Source: Leptotrichia buccalis C-1013-b
Lineage (GTDB): Bacteria > Fusobacteriota > Fusobacteriia > Fusobacteriales > Leptotrichiaceae
Assembly: GCF_000023905.1 (NCBI RefSeq)
Contig: NC_013192.1
Coordinates: 1,364,001 to 1,428,000, forward strand
Reading direction: 5' to 3'
Length of the DNA stretch: 64,000 nt
Shown: positions 51,436 to 59,673 of the stretch, in pieces
How the letters are laid out: each line of letters starts with the position of its first letter
How positions within the stretch are numbered: the stretch's first letter is position 1
The notes under the pieces: generated by a model
Database searches by the model: none
What the model was told of the DNA's origin: nothing
What the model saw: only the letters and a program-made list of their open reading frames with translations
Program-made: the position numbers and the translations under genes

Positions 51436-52203
51436 CTAAAATAAATACATATATGCTTTGCTTTTATACAAAAAAACAAGTATCACAATTGATATAAAAA
51501 GTAAAAAAAGAAGTATGCTCTGCATTTTTTTCATTTTAAAAAGTTTGAATTTTACTTTTGGAATCTGTTTTTTCTGGATTACATCAATAATATCATCTAT
51601 AATTTTAGAAATTCTGTCATCTTCTATTATTATATCTATTCGAGATCTTTTTAACTGTCTTTCAGGTACAAAACAGATTTCTTTTTTGCCATCAAGAAGA
51701 TAAATATGGGATTTAGAGTATATTATTTTAGTTCCAAATAGGGGAAGTAATTCAGTACCCCAGTTGTAGCCCTTAATATCCAACAATTTTCCATTTAAGT
51801 AAAAGTCTTCATTTATTATTTCAAGTGTATTTTTTGTTTTTTCTTTTGAATAATAATATTTATATCCATATATCATACTTATTACAGCACAGACTATTAA
51901 AAGCAATATTCCAAGTTTTATTCCTAAAAATATTAATATTAGCATTATGACAAAGCAAATAAGATTTAGAATAACTGCTTTTTTCAGATTTTCAGGCACT
52001 TCATAAAATACTCTTCCTGTTTCTGTTCTTTCACGGTAAACTGTATCAGCTGATAAAATTCCAAGTTTTATTTTCTCTTTAACCTCATCTTCCTGTTTTT
52101 GATTAATTTTACGAAGATTTTTTCTGTTTTTTATTTGTTTCACACCAAAAACGATTAATATAACAGCAACTGAAAGATATACTAATGCAATAATTGAATT
52201 CAT
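51436..52203 (-). CDS. Four-TM island protein, copy 2
   Basis: 255 residues with the same plan as copy 1: N-terminal TM (IIALVYLSVAVILIVFGV), VYRERTETGRVFYEV, paired TMs, the FYLNGKLLDIKGYNWGTELL segment, a HIYLLDGKKEICFVPE strand pair and a C-terminal TM. It begins 16 bp after the DUF6683-like gene at 52220, so the two are cotranscribed and perhaps work together. Family unknown. Confidence 0.72.
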   Translation of the reverse strand: MNSIIALVYLSVAVILIVFGVKQIKNRKNLRKINQKQEDEVKEKIKLGILSADTVYRERTETGRVFYEVPENLKKAVILNLICFVIMLILIFLGIKLGILLLIVCAVISMIYGYKYYYSKEKTKNTLEIINEDFYLNGKLLDIKGYNWGTELLPLFGTKIIYSKSHIYLLDGKKEICFVPERQLKRSRIDIIIEDDRISKIIDDIIDVIQKKQIPKVKFKLFKMKKMQSILLFLLFISIVILVFLYKSKAYMYLF

Positions 52204-52219
52204 TTCAGTCCCCTCCGTA

Positions 52220-52882
52220 TTAATAAGATATTCCTTGAGCTGTTATACGGACTCTGTCAGCATCCACTTTTAAAATAGCTTCAAGTATTTGTTTTCCTGC
52301 CTCCCTTAATTGAGCTGTAGTCTGTGAATTAGGATTGCTCTGATTTAAGGACTGTCCCACAGCCAAAGTCATTCCAACCATAACCATCTGGTCGTACATA
52401 CTTTTTTTCTCCCTGTTGCTCATTCCGTCAAAAAATCCGCTGTTTTCAAGATGAGCCTTGAACTGATTTGCCATAGGTTTCACATAATCGTCATTAAGAC
52501 TGACATTGTTATATGCCATGTATGCTCCTGCTATTACGGCCGCTACTGCTGAAGACAAATCATTTGTCGGTATTCCTACAGAACGTGCTACCTGTGGAAA
52601 AGCCTCATACAGCTGTTTTAATGATGCCCTTACTTCTTTATGTTGACTTTTTGGATAACTTGCAACTAATGTTTCCAGTCCATCAGTACTTCCGTCCTGT
52701 GTGAAAGTAAGTGATGATTTTCCGTAAGATTTACCTTGTGAAGATGAAGTTGTATTTAAAAGTTCCTGCATTATTTCATTTTTAAACATATCACTATAAT
52801 CAGCATGAGCTTGTCCTGAAATTCCAAGTCCTAGTGCTAAAACGCTTAAAAGAAATATTTTTTTCATAAATTTTGTTTTCAT
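52220..52882 (-). CDS. Secreted DUF6683-like protein, copy 1
   Basis: Signal peptide MKKIFLLSVLALGLGISGQA, a short variable linker, and a conserved ~150-residue domain: SFPQVARSVGIPTNDLSS-type motif (residues ~90-108), AGAYMAYNNVSLNDDYVKP, MYDQMVMVGMTLAV and a terminal DADRVRITAQGISY. Two paralogues follow upstream (54570, 55449), plus a remnant at 51314. I associate the motif with DUF6683 from memory. Helical, probably periplasmic or surface; function unknown. Confidence 0.75.
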   Translation of the reverse strand: MKTKFMKKIFLLSVLALGLGISGQAHADYSDMFKNEIMQELLNTTSSSQGKSYGKSSLTFTQDGSTDGLETLVASYPKSQHKEVRASLKQLYEAFPQVARSVGIPTNDLSSAVAAVIAGAYMAYNNVSLNDDYVKPMANQFKAHLENSGFFDGMSNREKKSMYDQMVMVGMTLAVGQSLNQSNPNSQTTAQLREAGKQILEAILKVDADRVRITAQGISY

Positions 52883-52915
52883 AGCTTTTCCTCCTATAAT
52901 TTTTTTACTTTATTG

Positions 52916-53641
52916 TTAATTTAAATTAGATAATATTTTCTTGTTTTCCTTATATTTTTTACTGTTGGAAGATTTTAGCGTTTCATTATCTTTTTTGGCA
53001 TTATTTAATGCTATATTATACAAAAGAGGGTTATAATTTTCCTTCAGAAATTTTTGATTAATTATAAAAGTTTCTACTGCTTTTTCATTATTTCCTGATA
53101 ATCTGTAAGCCTGTATCAAATTTTTTTCAATTATCTCTGAAAGTACATTATTTAATACTTTAATATCCTTGTATTCCGCATAACTCTGTTTACCATGTTT
53201 TAAAAGTCCTATTGCTTTTTCATAATATTCAGCACTTTTCTTATATTTTTTTTCATAAAGGAGAATATCTGCCATTACTCTATAACCATAGGAATAATCA
53301 GGAGAATTTTTTAAAAATATTTCTGTAATTTCCTTTGTTCTTTTAAATTCACGGTTTTGATAAAATGCCACAGTTACATAATTACGGTATTTCTCAAGAT
53401 TTTTGCTGTCCTTTAAAAATTCCTCTTCCGCTTTTTTTATAGCTTCTTCTGATGAAACTTCCTTCTGTTTTTCTATTTCAGAACTATCTTTTTCTACTTT
53501 TTCTTTATTTTCTTCAGTTTTGTTTTTATCACTCTGGCTTATATCAATATTATTACTTTTTTTTGTTTTATTTTGTTCCTGTTTCTTATTGCAGCTAAAA
53601 ACAACAAAAACTATCATAGCTATTATTAAAATTTTTTTCAA
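52916..53641 (-). CDS. TPR lipoprotein
   Basis: Lipobox FVVFSCNKK, then a Lys/Glu/Ser-rich linker of about 50 residues and TPR-like helices (EEFLKDSKNLEKYRNYVTVA, PDYSYGYRVMADILLYEKKY, NNEKAVETFIINQKFLKEN). The most probable start is a TTG at 53641, 10 nt after GGGGA; a GTG at 53650 overlaps that site. It shares the PDYxxGYRxM motif with the lipoprotein at 48831. Confidence 0.7.
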   Translation of the reverse strand: MKKILIIAMIVFVVFSCNKKQEQNKTKKSNNIDISQSDKNKTEENKEKVEKDSSEIEKQKEVSSEEAIKKAEEEFLKDSKNLEKYRNYVTVAFYQNREFKRTKEITEIFLKNSPDYSYGYRVMADILLYEKKYKKSAEYYEKAIGLLKHGKQSYAEYKDIKVLNNVLSEIIEKNLIQAYRLSGNNEKAVETFIINQKFLKENYNPLLYNIALNNAKKDNETLKSSNSKKYKENKKILSNLN

Positions 53642-53735
53642 TTTTATCACTTCCCCAATGGATATAGAATTTTTTATGTTTTTTATTTACTTAACAGTTC
53701 TTCTTAAATTTTTGCTTTGTAAATATTGGCTTCAT

Positions 53736-54548
53736 TTAATTTCCATAATTCTTACCTATCAAAGAAATCAGATATATCATGAAAGAAATATAAATCGCCA
53801 CTATCATTAAAAGATGCAATGGATAAAAGAAATAAAACATATATTTTGTAAATCTGTTATGAATACCTTGTTTCCCATTATAAAGCCATATTATCGGCAG
53901 TGAGAATATCGTAAATATCTGTGTTTTTATAAATATCTCATTTCCAAAAAAGCTAAACGGAAATTCAAGTCCAGGCATAATAAATACGTTTAGAAACACC
54001 ATTAATACAGCCTGAAATATTATATTCCTGTAATCTTTCCCCCTGAAAAAATAGAATATCAGAATAATTGCAATCCCATATCCTAAATAATCACTTCTTG
54101 CAAAATGTGCAATTACGATGGTTAAAATACTTATAGCAGCTTTTGCAAAAAATTTTATTATTTTATTCAGATTTTCTGATTTTTCTGTCTTTTCCAGTAA
54201 ATTCATTCCACATAAGGCAATTCCGAAAGTCCATAATACATTGTTATATGGATAAAATACCATTACTTCTCCTCTTAATGCCAGACTTGCAAAAAGATTG
54301 AACGGAATTTCCGAAATAGCTGCAAAAATAAAAATACGTATTAAATATTTTTTTCTGTTTTTAGTCCTGTAAAATCCTTCCGTAAGCATAAAGGCAAAAA
54401 TAGGAAAGGCAAGTCTTCCAAGCACATTTAACCATATCTGATTAGGAAAAAATATATTCCACAGATGATCTGCCACCATAAATGTCATTGCTAGAATATG
54501 CAGTGTAAAAGAATTTATCCCTTTAGAAAATATAACTTTTTTATCCAT
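53736..54548 (-). CDS. TraX-family membrane protein
   Basis: About 270 residues with eight or so TMs. It contains the TraX pattern: KGINSFTLHILAMTFMVADH near the start, LGRLAFPIFAFMLTEGFYRT, FLIRIF/SEIPFNL and a final YPLHLLMI. F-plasmid TraX acetylates pilin; chromosomal TraX-like proteins are acyltransferase-like membrane enzymes of unknown target. ATG 54548 follows AGGAG. Its place among lipoproteins suggests acylation or acetylation of an island component, which is inference. Confidence 0.83.
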   Translation of the reverse strand: MDKKVIFSKGINSFTLHILAMTFMVADHLWNIFFPNQIWLNVLGRLAFPIFAFMLTEGFYRTKNRKKYLIRIFIFAAISEIPFNLFASLALRGEVMVFYPYNNVLWTFGIALCGMNLLEKTEKSENLNKIIKFFAKAAISILTIVIAHFARSDYLGYGIAIILIFYFFRGKDYRNIIFQAVLMVFLNVFIMPGLEFPFSFFGNEIFIKTQIFTIFSLPIIWLYNGKQGIHNRFTKYMFYFFYPLHLLMIVAIYISFMIYLISLIGKNYGN

Positions 54549-54569
54549 TTTCACTCCTATTCTATTATT

Positions 54570-55349
54570 TTAATAAGAAAGTCCTGATGCCGTTATTCTC
54601 ACTTTGCTTGCACTTACTCCAAGAAGTCCCTCAAGCACCTTTTTACCAGCCTGTCTTAATTGAGCCGTAGTTTTTGCATTTGGACTTTGCTGATTTTCGG
54701 ACTGACTTACAGCCAAAGTCATCCCTATTATTACCATTTGATCATAAATATATTTTTTTTGACTGTCGCTCATTTTATCAAATTCAGAAACACTTTGCAT
54801 AGCTTCTTTAAACTGATTTGCAATAGGTTTCATATAACTGTCATTCAAACTGACATTGTTATAAGCCATATATGCTCCTGCTACAACAGCTGCCATTCCT
54901 GTTGATAAATCATTTGTAGGTATTCCTACAGAACGTGCTACTTGAGGGAATGAATCCTGTAATTTTTTCAATATAGGTTTCACTTGGGCTCTTTTATTTG
55001 AAGGATATTGAAGAACTAAATCATCTAATCCTTTTGTATTTCCATCAGGTTTAAATGTTATTTTAGCTTTTTTTGTAGAAGTAGCTGTCTTAGCACTTGT
55101 CGATGAAGATGTATTTTTTTTATTCGACGATGTTTTTTTTGACATTAAATTATTATATTCGTCTTCTCCATACATTTCCTCATATCTTTCTCTATTTCTT
55201 TTTTCCTGTTCTCTTGCATTTTTGAGCCCTTGATTAGCCATCCATTGTGCATTATAATCAATAAAAAAACCGTAAGCCTGATTTGAAATTCCAAAACTTA
55301 ATGCTGCTATTACTGTTAAAAATATTTTTTTTATTTGCTTAACTTTCAT
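54570..55349 (-). CDS. Secreted DUF6683-like protein, copy 2
   Basis: 259 residues. Signal peptide (KKIFLTVIAALSFGISNQAYG), a polar region with Ser/Thr/Lys-rich TSSNKKNTSSSTSAKTATS, the ITFKPDGNTKGLDDLVLQYP segment, and the shared domain SFPQVARSVGIPTNDLSTGM, AGAYMAYNNVSLNDSYMKP, YIYDQMVIIGMTLAV, ASKVRITASGLSY. The Ser/Thr-rich segment resembles a cell-surface stalk. It starts 16 bp before the TraX-like gene on the same strand. Confidence 0.75.
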   Translation of the reverse strand: MKVKQIKKIFLTVIAALSFGISNQAYGFFIDYNAQWMANQGLKNAREQEKRNRERYEEMYGEDEYNNLMSKKTSSNKKNTSSSTSAKTATSTKKAKITFKPDGNTKGLDDLVLQYPSNKRAQVKPILKKLQDSFPQVARSVGIPTNDLSTGMAAVVAGAYMAYNNVSLNDSYMKPIANQFKEAMQSVSEFDKMSDSQKKYIYDQMVIIGMTLAVSQSENQQSPNAKTTAQLRQAGKKVLEGLLGVSASKVRITASGLSY

Positions 55350-55448
55350 AATTTCTCCTCCCGAATTAAATTATATATTTTCATATTTTTTGTTTTTTAT
55401 TATCACTATATACTATAATAAAACTTCTTATTTTTGCAATTATTTATT

Positions 55449-56225
55449 TTAAAAAGAAAGTCCTGATGCCGTTATTCTCACTTTACTTGCATTTACTCCG
55501 AGAAGTCCCTCAAGTACCTGTTTACCTGCATTTCTTAACTGAGCGGTAACTTTTGCATTTGGATTTTGCTGATTTTGGTACTGATTTACGGCTAAAGTCA
55601 TTCCTATTATTACCAATTGATCGTAAATGTATTTTTTATCACTGTTACTCATTTTATCAAAGTCATCTACACCTTGAAGTACTGTTTTTAACTGATTTTG
55701 CATAGGTTTCATATAATCATCATTCAGACTTACATTGTTATATGCCATATATGCTCCTGCTATTGCAGCTGCCAGTCCTGAAGACAGGTCATTTGTAGGT
55801 ATTCCTACTGAACGTGCTACCTGCGGGAAAGAATCCTGCATTTTTTTCAGATATGTTCTTGCTTCCCCTCTCTGTTTTGACGGATAGTTATTAACAAAAT
55901 AATCAAGTCCTCTTGTATTTCCATCCGATTTAAAAGTAATATTTGCTTTTGTTGTTTTTGGGGCTGTAGTTGAAGTTGCTGAACTTCCCGTTGTTTTTGT
56001 AGTTGTTTTTTTAGAATTTGATTTTTTCTTTGAAGAATAATCTCCTTTTTTAATGTGGCTTATTACTTCACTACCAAGTAAATAATTTCTTGTACTATTT
56101 ATCACATTGTTTGTATAGTTAAAACTGTCTGACATATCATAATAAAATGCCTGTGCAGGCTGTGATACAAATATTCCCACTCCAATAACTGCTGTAACAA
56201 ATAGTTTTTTCAAATTTATTTTCAT
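55449..56225 (-). CDS. Secreted DUF6683-like protein, copy 3
   Basis: 258 residues with signal peptide LKKLFVTAVIGVGIFVSQPA, a YTNNVINSTRNYLLGSEVI segment, a Lys/Ser/Thr-rich linker, and the same domain ending NASKVRITASGLSF. Its N-terminal 60 residues recur in the short protein at 59030, which keeps the signal peptide but lacks the domain. It has a strong GGAGG site. A 25-bp element lies upstream at 56286 and recurs before the gene at 59674. Confidence 0.75.
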   Translation of the reverse strand: MKINLKKLFVTAVIGVGIFVSQPAQAFYYDMSDSFNYTNNVINSTRNYLLGSEVISHIKKGDYSSKKKSNSKKTTTKTTGSSATSTTAPKTTKANITFKSDGNTRGLDYFVNNYPSKQRGEARTYLKKMQDSFPQVARSVGIPTNDLSSGLAAAIAGAYMAYNNVSLNDDYMKPMQNQLKTVLQGVDDFDKMSNSDKKYIYDQLVIIGMTLAVNQYQNQQNPNAKVTAQLRNAGKQVLEGLLGVNASKVRITASGLSF

Positions 56226-56285
56226 AATTATTCCTCCTAAAATTTTATTTTTTTATGATTTCTATTATTTGATTATACTGTATAT

Positions 56286-56310
56286 TTTTTAGATTAAAAG
56301 AACATTAGAG
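56286..56310. repeat. 25-bp element, copy 1
   Basis: TTTTTAGATTAAAAGAACAT plus TAGAG; 23 of 25 positions match 60276-60300. It lies 60-85 bp before the start of the DUF6683-like gene at 55449 and near a minus-strand TATAAT. Possibly a shared regulatory site. Confidence 0.4.
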
Positions 56311-56321
56311 CTTTTTCCTTT

Positions 56322-57152
56322 CTATTTATTTTTTGATGTTTTTTTAAATATGAGATTACTCTCAGGAACTCCGATATAAAGAATTTGCTCATTATCCATA
56401 AACGTTATTACATCGGCATTACTTAAATCATATAAAAAATCTTTATCACTGTCGCTCAGTTCACTCTCTTTTTTCAGCAGATTGTTCAAATTATCTATTT
56501 CAAAAGAAATCCTGTGATTTTTTAAGAAATATTTTCCCGAATATTTTTTTCCATTTTTTCCTATTATGACAACATTTCCTTTATCAAGTTTTATTGAAAT
56601 TTTACTGTTTTTAAGTTCAAGCCCTGCAATATTCACAAGTGTCCATTCATTAGCCATTATTTTTTTCTCAAAATCTTCAATATTACTAAAAAATGAAAAT
56701 CTTTCTTTATATTTTTCTTTAGAATATTTTTCCATATTATTTAACATAAAGCTATCCCCTTTTTCAAAGCTGTTTTTCAAAAAATCGGGAGTATCCTTTC
56801 TGTATATGAGATATACAGTTTCATAATTTTTGTTATCCACATAGACAGGATAATAGCCGTAATCAGAATTTCCTAATGACAGCATAGGCGAAAGGATTGC
56901 TTTAACTGTTCCATTTTTGAGATTCTGCACCATAATATCATTGTCCTTATATTCAGTCGCTTTGAAAATAGTATAAGTGGGAGAATGCTCCATTTTTCCG
57001 GCAAATTCCCTGTCAATCTCATTGGATACACCTACTTCTAGTATATATCCCTTGTCTATTATGTCTTTTTTTGAAGGTTTTCCACAGGAAATAAATATCA
57101 TTCCAAAAATTAGAAAAATCATAAATCCTGTCAATTTTTTAATTTTTATCAT
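56322..57152 (-). CDS. META-domain-like lipoprotein (276 aa)
   Basis: Lipobox GMIFISCGKPS. The N-terminal half has strands (YILEVGVSNEIDREF, YTIFKATEYKDNDIMVQNL); the second half starts NEWTLVNIAGLELKNSKI, the entry pattern of META/HslJ domains, and runs GNVVIIGKNGKKYSGKYFLK to VPESNLIFKK. META proteins are outer-membrane or periplasmic and mostly unassigned. The start codon overlaps the stop of the small frameshifted gene upstream. Confidence 0.72.
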   Translation of the reverse strand: MIKIKKLTGFMIFLIFGMIFISCGKPSKKDIIDKGYILEVGVSNEIDREFAGKMEHSPTYTIFKATEYKDNDIMVQNLKNGTVKAILSPMLSLGNSDYGYYPVYVDNKNYETVYLIYRKDTPDFLKNSFEKGDSFMLNNMEKYSKEKYKERFSFFSNIEDFEKKIMANEWTLVNIAGLELKNSKISIKLDKGNVVIIGKNGKKYSGKYFLKNHRISFEIDNLNNLLKKESELSDSDKDFLYDLSNADVITFMDNEQILYIGVPESNLIFKKTSKNK

Positions 57153-57322
57153 GCTGTTTTCTCCTTCCTATCAATAAATTTACACCAAGCCCCACAAGAA
57201 ATATTACATCCAATAAACCTATGGCAAAATAACCATAATAAGTTGGTAAAAATTCTTCATCTCCTGCTGATGAAACTAAATATTTATACGATATTAAAAA
57301 TATTAGTATTTTTAATATTCAT
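57139..57322 (-). pseudogene. Frameshifted small membrane-protein gene
   Basis: ATG 57320-57322 begins MNIKNTNIF, then the frame breaks at a T/A run; one base later an open frame reads ISYKYLVSSAGDEEFLPTYY and GYFAIGLLDVIFLVGLGVNL to LIGRRKQHDKN and stop. The total of 184 nt is one over a multiple of three. The downstream part is a clear TM segment with basic tail. Its stop overlaps the start of the META-like lipoprotein. It could be a real disruption, a programmed shift or a sequencing error in the homopolymer. Confidence 0.5.
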
Positions 57323-57353
57323 TAAACATCAATATTTTCAACAGTTTTAAAAA

Positions 57354-58157
57354 CTATTCTTCTCCATAAAGTTTCTTTTTATTATCTGAAAAAACATTTA
57401 AAATTAATATTATTGTAAATATTACAACAACAGATGATGTTAAATAAAAATAATAATTAAACACTACTTCCTGCATATTTGCATTTTGCATTATTTCTCT
57501 TATAAATCCAGAGAGCGTTTTCATTTTCCAGCCTTGACTTGTTTGAAACAGATATAAATCCAAAAATAGTCCAACAAAATAAAAAATTATCATTAGAATT
57601 ATTGAACTTACGCCAGCAAAAATTATTGCAAATAGACTTTTTTTCTTATTATTCTCGTAAACTTTAATCGAAAATAAACACATTGTCAACAAAAATCCAA
57701 TTAACTGCATCCCTTTTATTCCTTCTAAAATTCCTGTTTTAAAAAATATAGTAATTTTATCACTCAAAGAAATACTTCCAATATTTTTAATTATCGAATT
57801 TATCATCGAAAAAGTCACTCCAAGTGCAAATAAAACAATAGTTATCACGATTATAACAAACGTCCAGAATTTTATTTTATTCAAATTCTCCTTACTAAAT
57901 CTAGTCTTCATCATTTTTATAAAAATAACACTCAATATAATCAATACAACAAGTCTAAATAACGTCTGAATAAGTGTTACTATTTCTCCAGCTTTCAAAT
58001 TTCCTGTTTTTGCCACACTATTGAAATAATAACTGCCAAAAATACCTCTTTGAAAAATTAAAACACTCCACGTAAAAATCATTATTCCAACTATTTTAAC
58101 AGCTCCCAATAAAATATCAGTAAAATTCCTATTTTCTATTTTTTCAAAATTTCTCAT
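57354..58157 (-). CDS. Polytopic membrane protein (267 aa)
   Basis: Six predicted TM segments (ILLGAVKIVGIMIFTWSVLI, TLFRLVVLIILSVIFIKMM, FVIIVITIVLFALGVTF, LIGFLLTMCLFSI, IFAGVSSIILMIIFYFVGLF, SSVVVIFTIILILNV) with a short basic C-terminus. I do not recognise the family. It sits next to the small frameshifted membrane gene in the island. Confidence 0.65.
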   Translation of the reverse strand: MRNFEKIENRNFTDILLGAVKIVGIMIFTWSVLIFQRGIFGSYYFNSVAKTGNLKAGEIVTLIQTLFRLVVLIILSVIFIKMMKTRFSKENLNKIKFWTFVIIVITIVLFALGVTFSMINSIIKNIGSISLSDKITIFFKTGILEGIKGMQLIGFLLTMCLFSIKVYENNKKKSLFAIIFAGVSSIILMIIFYFVGLFLDLYLFQTSQGWKMKTLSGFIREIMQNANMQEVVFNYYFYLTSSVVVIFTIILILNVFSDNKKKLYGEE

Positions 58158-58261
58158 AAAAACCTCTATTATATTTTAAATTTTTGCAAATCAACGTTTA
58201 TAATTTTAAGTATGATTTATTTCACTTAGAAACTGTAATCTTTATAATCAAACCAGGCATA

Positions 58262-58700
58262 CTACAGTATTTTTTCTTTCTGATTAGGATATTTCCCAAT
58301 AAGTTCTGTTGCTATTGCCAATTCTTTTATTACTTCACTAAGCCACATATCTTCATCAGCTTCATTATAATAAATTTCATATTTCTCCATTTTCTCTCTC
58401 GTTAGGTAATCACCAATTTTCAAATCTTCTGCTAGAAAATACTTCTCATCTTTTATATCAATCTTTATAATTTTTCCAGTTCTTGGATTTGAAAATAATG
58501 AATATTTCTGTCCCTTGTCTTCATACAACAAATACTGATAATATTTTTTTAGATTTCTTTTCTCTGATGCAGAAATTATTTTTTCAATGTGATTTCTTAA
58601 TTTTATTCCGCTATATTTACGGTTAATTTTAATATTTTCATCTAGTTTGACTTCAATTTTCCCAGTATCGAAATATCTCTTTAAGATTTTTTCAATTAAT
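58262..58700 (-). pseudogene. Gene lacking a normal start, possibly 5'-truncated
   Basis: A minus-strand frame is open from about 58775 and reads through ELTLIEKILKRYFDTGKIEV, HIEKIISASEKRNLKKYYQY, YSLFSNPRTGKIIKIDIKDE and ends ELIGKYPNQKEKIL. The composition is protein-like throughout, but there is no ATG or GTG; the first TTG at 58531 leaves only 89 residues. The true beginning seems to have been replaced by the end of the gene at 58702, which overlaps in another frame. Family unknown. Confidence 0.45.
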
Positions 58701-58701
58701 G

Positions 58702-58944
58702 TTAATTCATTACACCAATTATTGTTAAAATTATCAAAGCCTTTTTTCCTATTCCTACTTTTACATAAAAATATGATAAAAATATATTAAGCAAAATTAA
58801 TATAAGATTGTCCGAGTATATACCTCCAATCATTTTCAAATTACTTAAAACTGATACTTCTAATACAGCCAGAAAAAATAGTACCAGAATATTAAAACAG
58901 AGCAGATGAATAAAATATAGGCTTCCAAAAAATATTTTTTTCAT
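58702..58944 (-). CDS. Small membrane protein (80 aa)
   Basis: Three hydrophobic segments (IFFGSLYFIHLLCFNILVLF, NLILILLNIFLSYFYV, ALIILTIIGVMN) with short loops. ATG 58944 follows GGGAGG by 5-6 nt. Its last codons overlap the upstream part of the startless frame at 58262, consistent with a recombination joint. No family assignment. Confidence 0.55.
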   Translation of the reverse strand: MKKIFFGSLYFIHLLCFNILVLFFLAVLEVSVLSNLKMIGGIYSDNLILILLNIFLSYFYVKVGIGKKALIILTIIGVMN

Positions 58945-59029
58945 TTTTACCTCCCTGTTCAAACACTAATTCATCAGTTATTTTTCAATTTTATGATATG
59001 TAATACAGATTAAAATAAAATGAGAGCTT

Positions 59030-59293
59030 CTACTTTACTTTTTTCTTTCTATAGATATAAAACCAGGCTGCAAGAAATATAATTGATGGCAGTAATGACA
59101 TAGTATAATTCCCTTTTCCAGTGTGCCCTATTACTTCACTACCAAGTATATAATTTCTTGTACTGTTTATCAGATTGTTTGTATAGTTAACATTGTCTGA
59201 CGTATCATAATAAAATGCTTTTGCAGGCTGTGATACAAATACTCCTGCTCCGATAATTGTTGCAATAAATAGTTTTTTCAAGTTTACTTTCAT
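59030..59293 (-). CDS. Truncated DUF6683-like protein with a C-terminal membrane tail
   Basis: 87 residues. The N-terminus MKVNLKKLFIATIIGAGVFV with QPAKAFYYDTSDNVNYTNN and INSTRNYILGSEV is nearly the same as copy 3 at 55449, but after about residue 62 it switches to MSLLPSIIFLAAWFYIYRKK plus KVK, a TM with basic end. The same tail ends the next protein (59368). The original domain is gone. It could be a membrane-tethered signal-peptide fragment, or a recombination product. Confidence 0.65.
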   Translation of the reverse strand: MKVNLKKLFIATIIGAGVFVSQPAKAFYYDTSDNVNYTNNLINSTRNYILGSEVIGHTGKGNYTMSLLPSIIFLAAWFYIYRKKKVK

Positions 59294-59367
59294 AATTTTT
59301 ACTCCTTGCTTAAAGTTATTTTTTAATTTTGTGATATGTAATTCTAATTAAAATAAAATGAAAGTTT

Positions 59368-59646
59368 CTACTTCACTTTTTTCCTTTCATAGATATAAAA
59401 CCAGGCTGCAAGAAATATAATTGAAGGCAGTAATGACATATTGCCGTTTGTTTTATTGCTATTATTAAAAACTTTGTTATGATTATCAAAAGTTTGCTGC
59501 AAAAGATTTTCCCGTAACGTATCGCTTGGCAAATTTGTAGGATCCATATAATAATCATACCCCATAAATGCGTGTGATTGTTGTGATATAAAAATCCCTG
59601 CTCCAATAATTGCTATAACAAATAATTTTTTAAAATTTAATTTCAT
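59368..59646 (-). CDS. Small exported protein with the same membrane tail
   Basis: 92 residues: signal peptide LKKLFVIAIIGAGIFISQQS-type (KLNFKKLFVIAIIGAGIFIS), a middle of about 45 residues (YDYYMDPTNLPSDTLRENLL, NHNKVFNNSNKTNG) unlike the neighbour, then MSLLPSIIFLAAWFYIYERK plus KVK. The last ~75 bp of both genes are nearly identical at the DNA level. The layout suggests a short sorting or anchoring tail. Confidence 0.65.
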   Translation of the reverse strand: MKLNFKKLFVIAIIGAGIFISQQSHAFMGYDYYMDPTNLPSDTLRENLLQQTFDNHNKVFNNSNKTNGNMSLLPSIIFLAAWFYIYERKKVK

Positions 59647-59673
59647 AGTTCTTTCCTCCTAAAATTTGATTTT

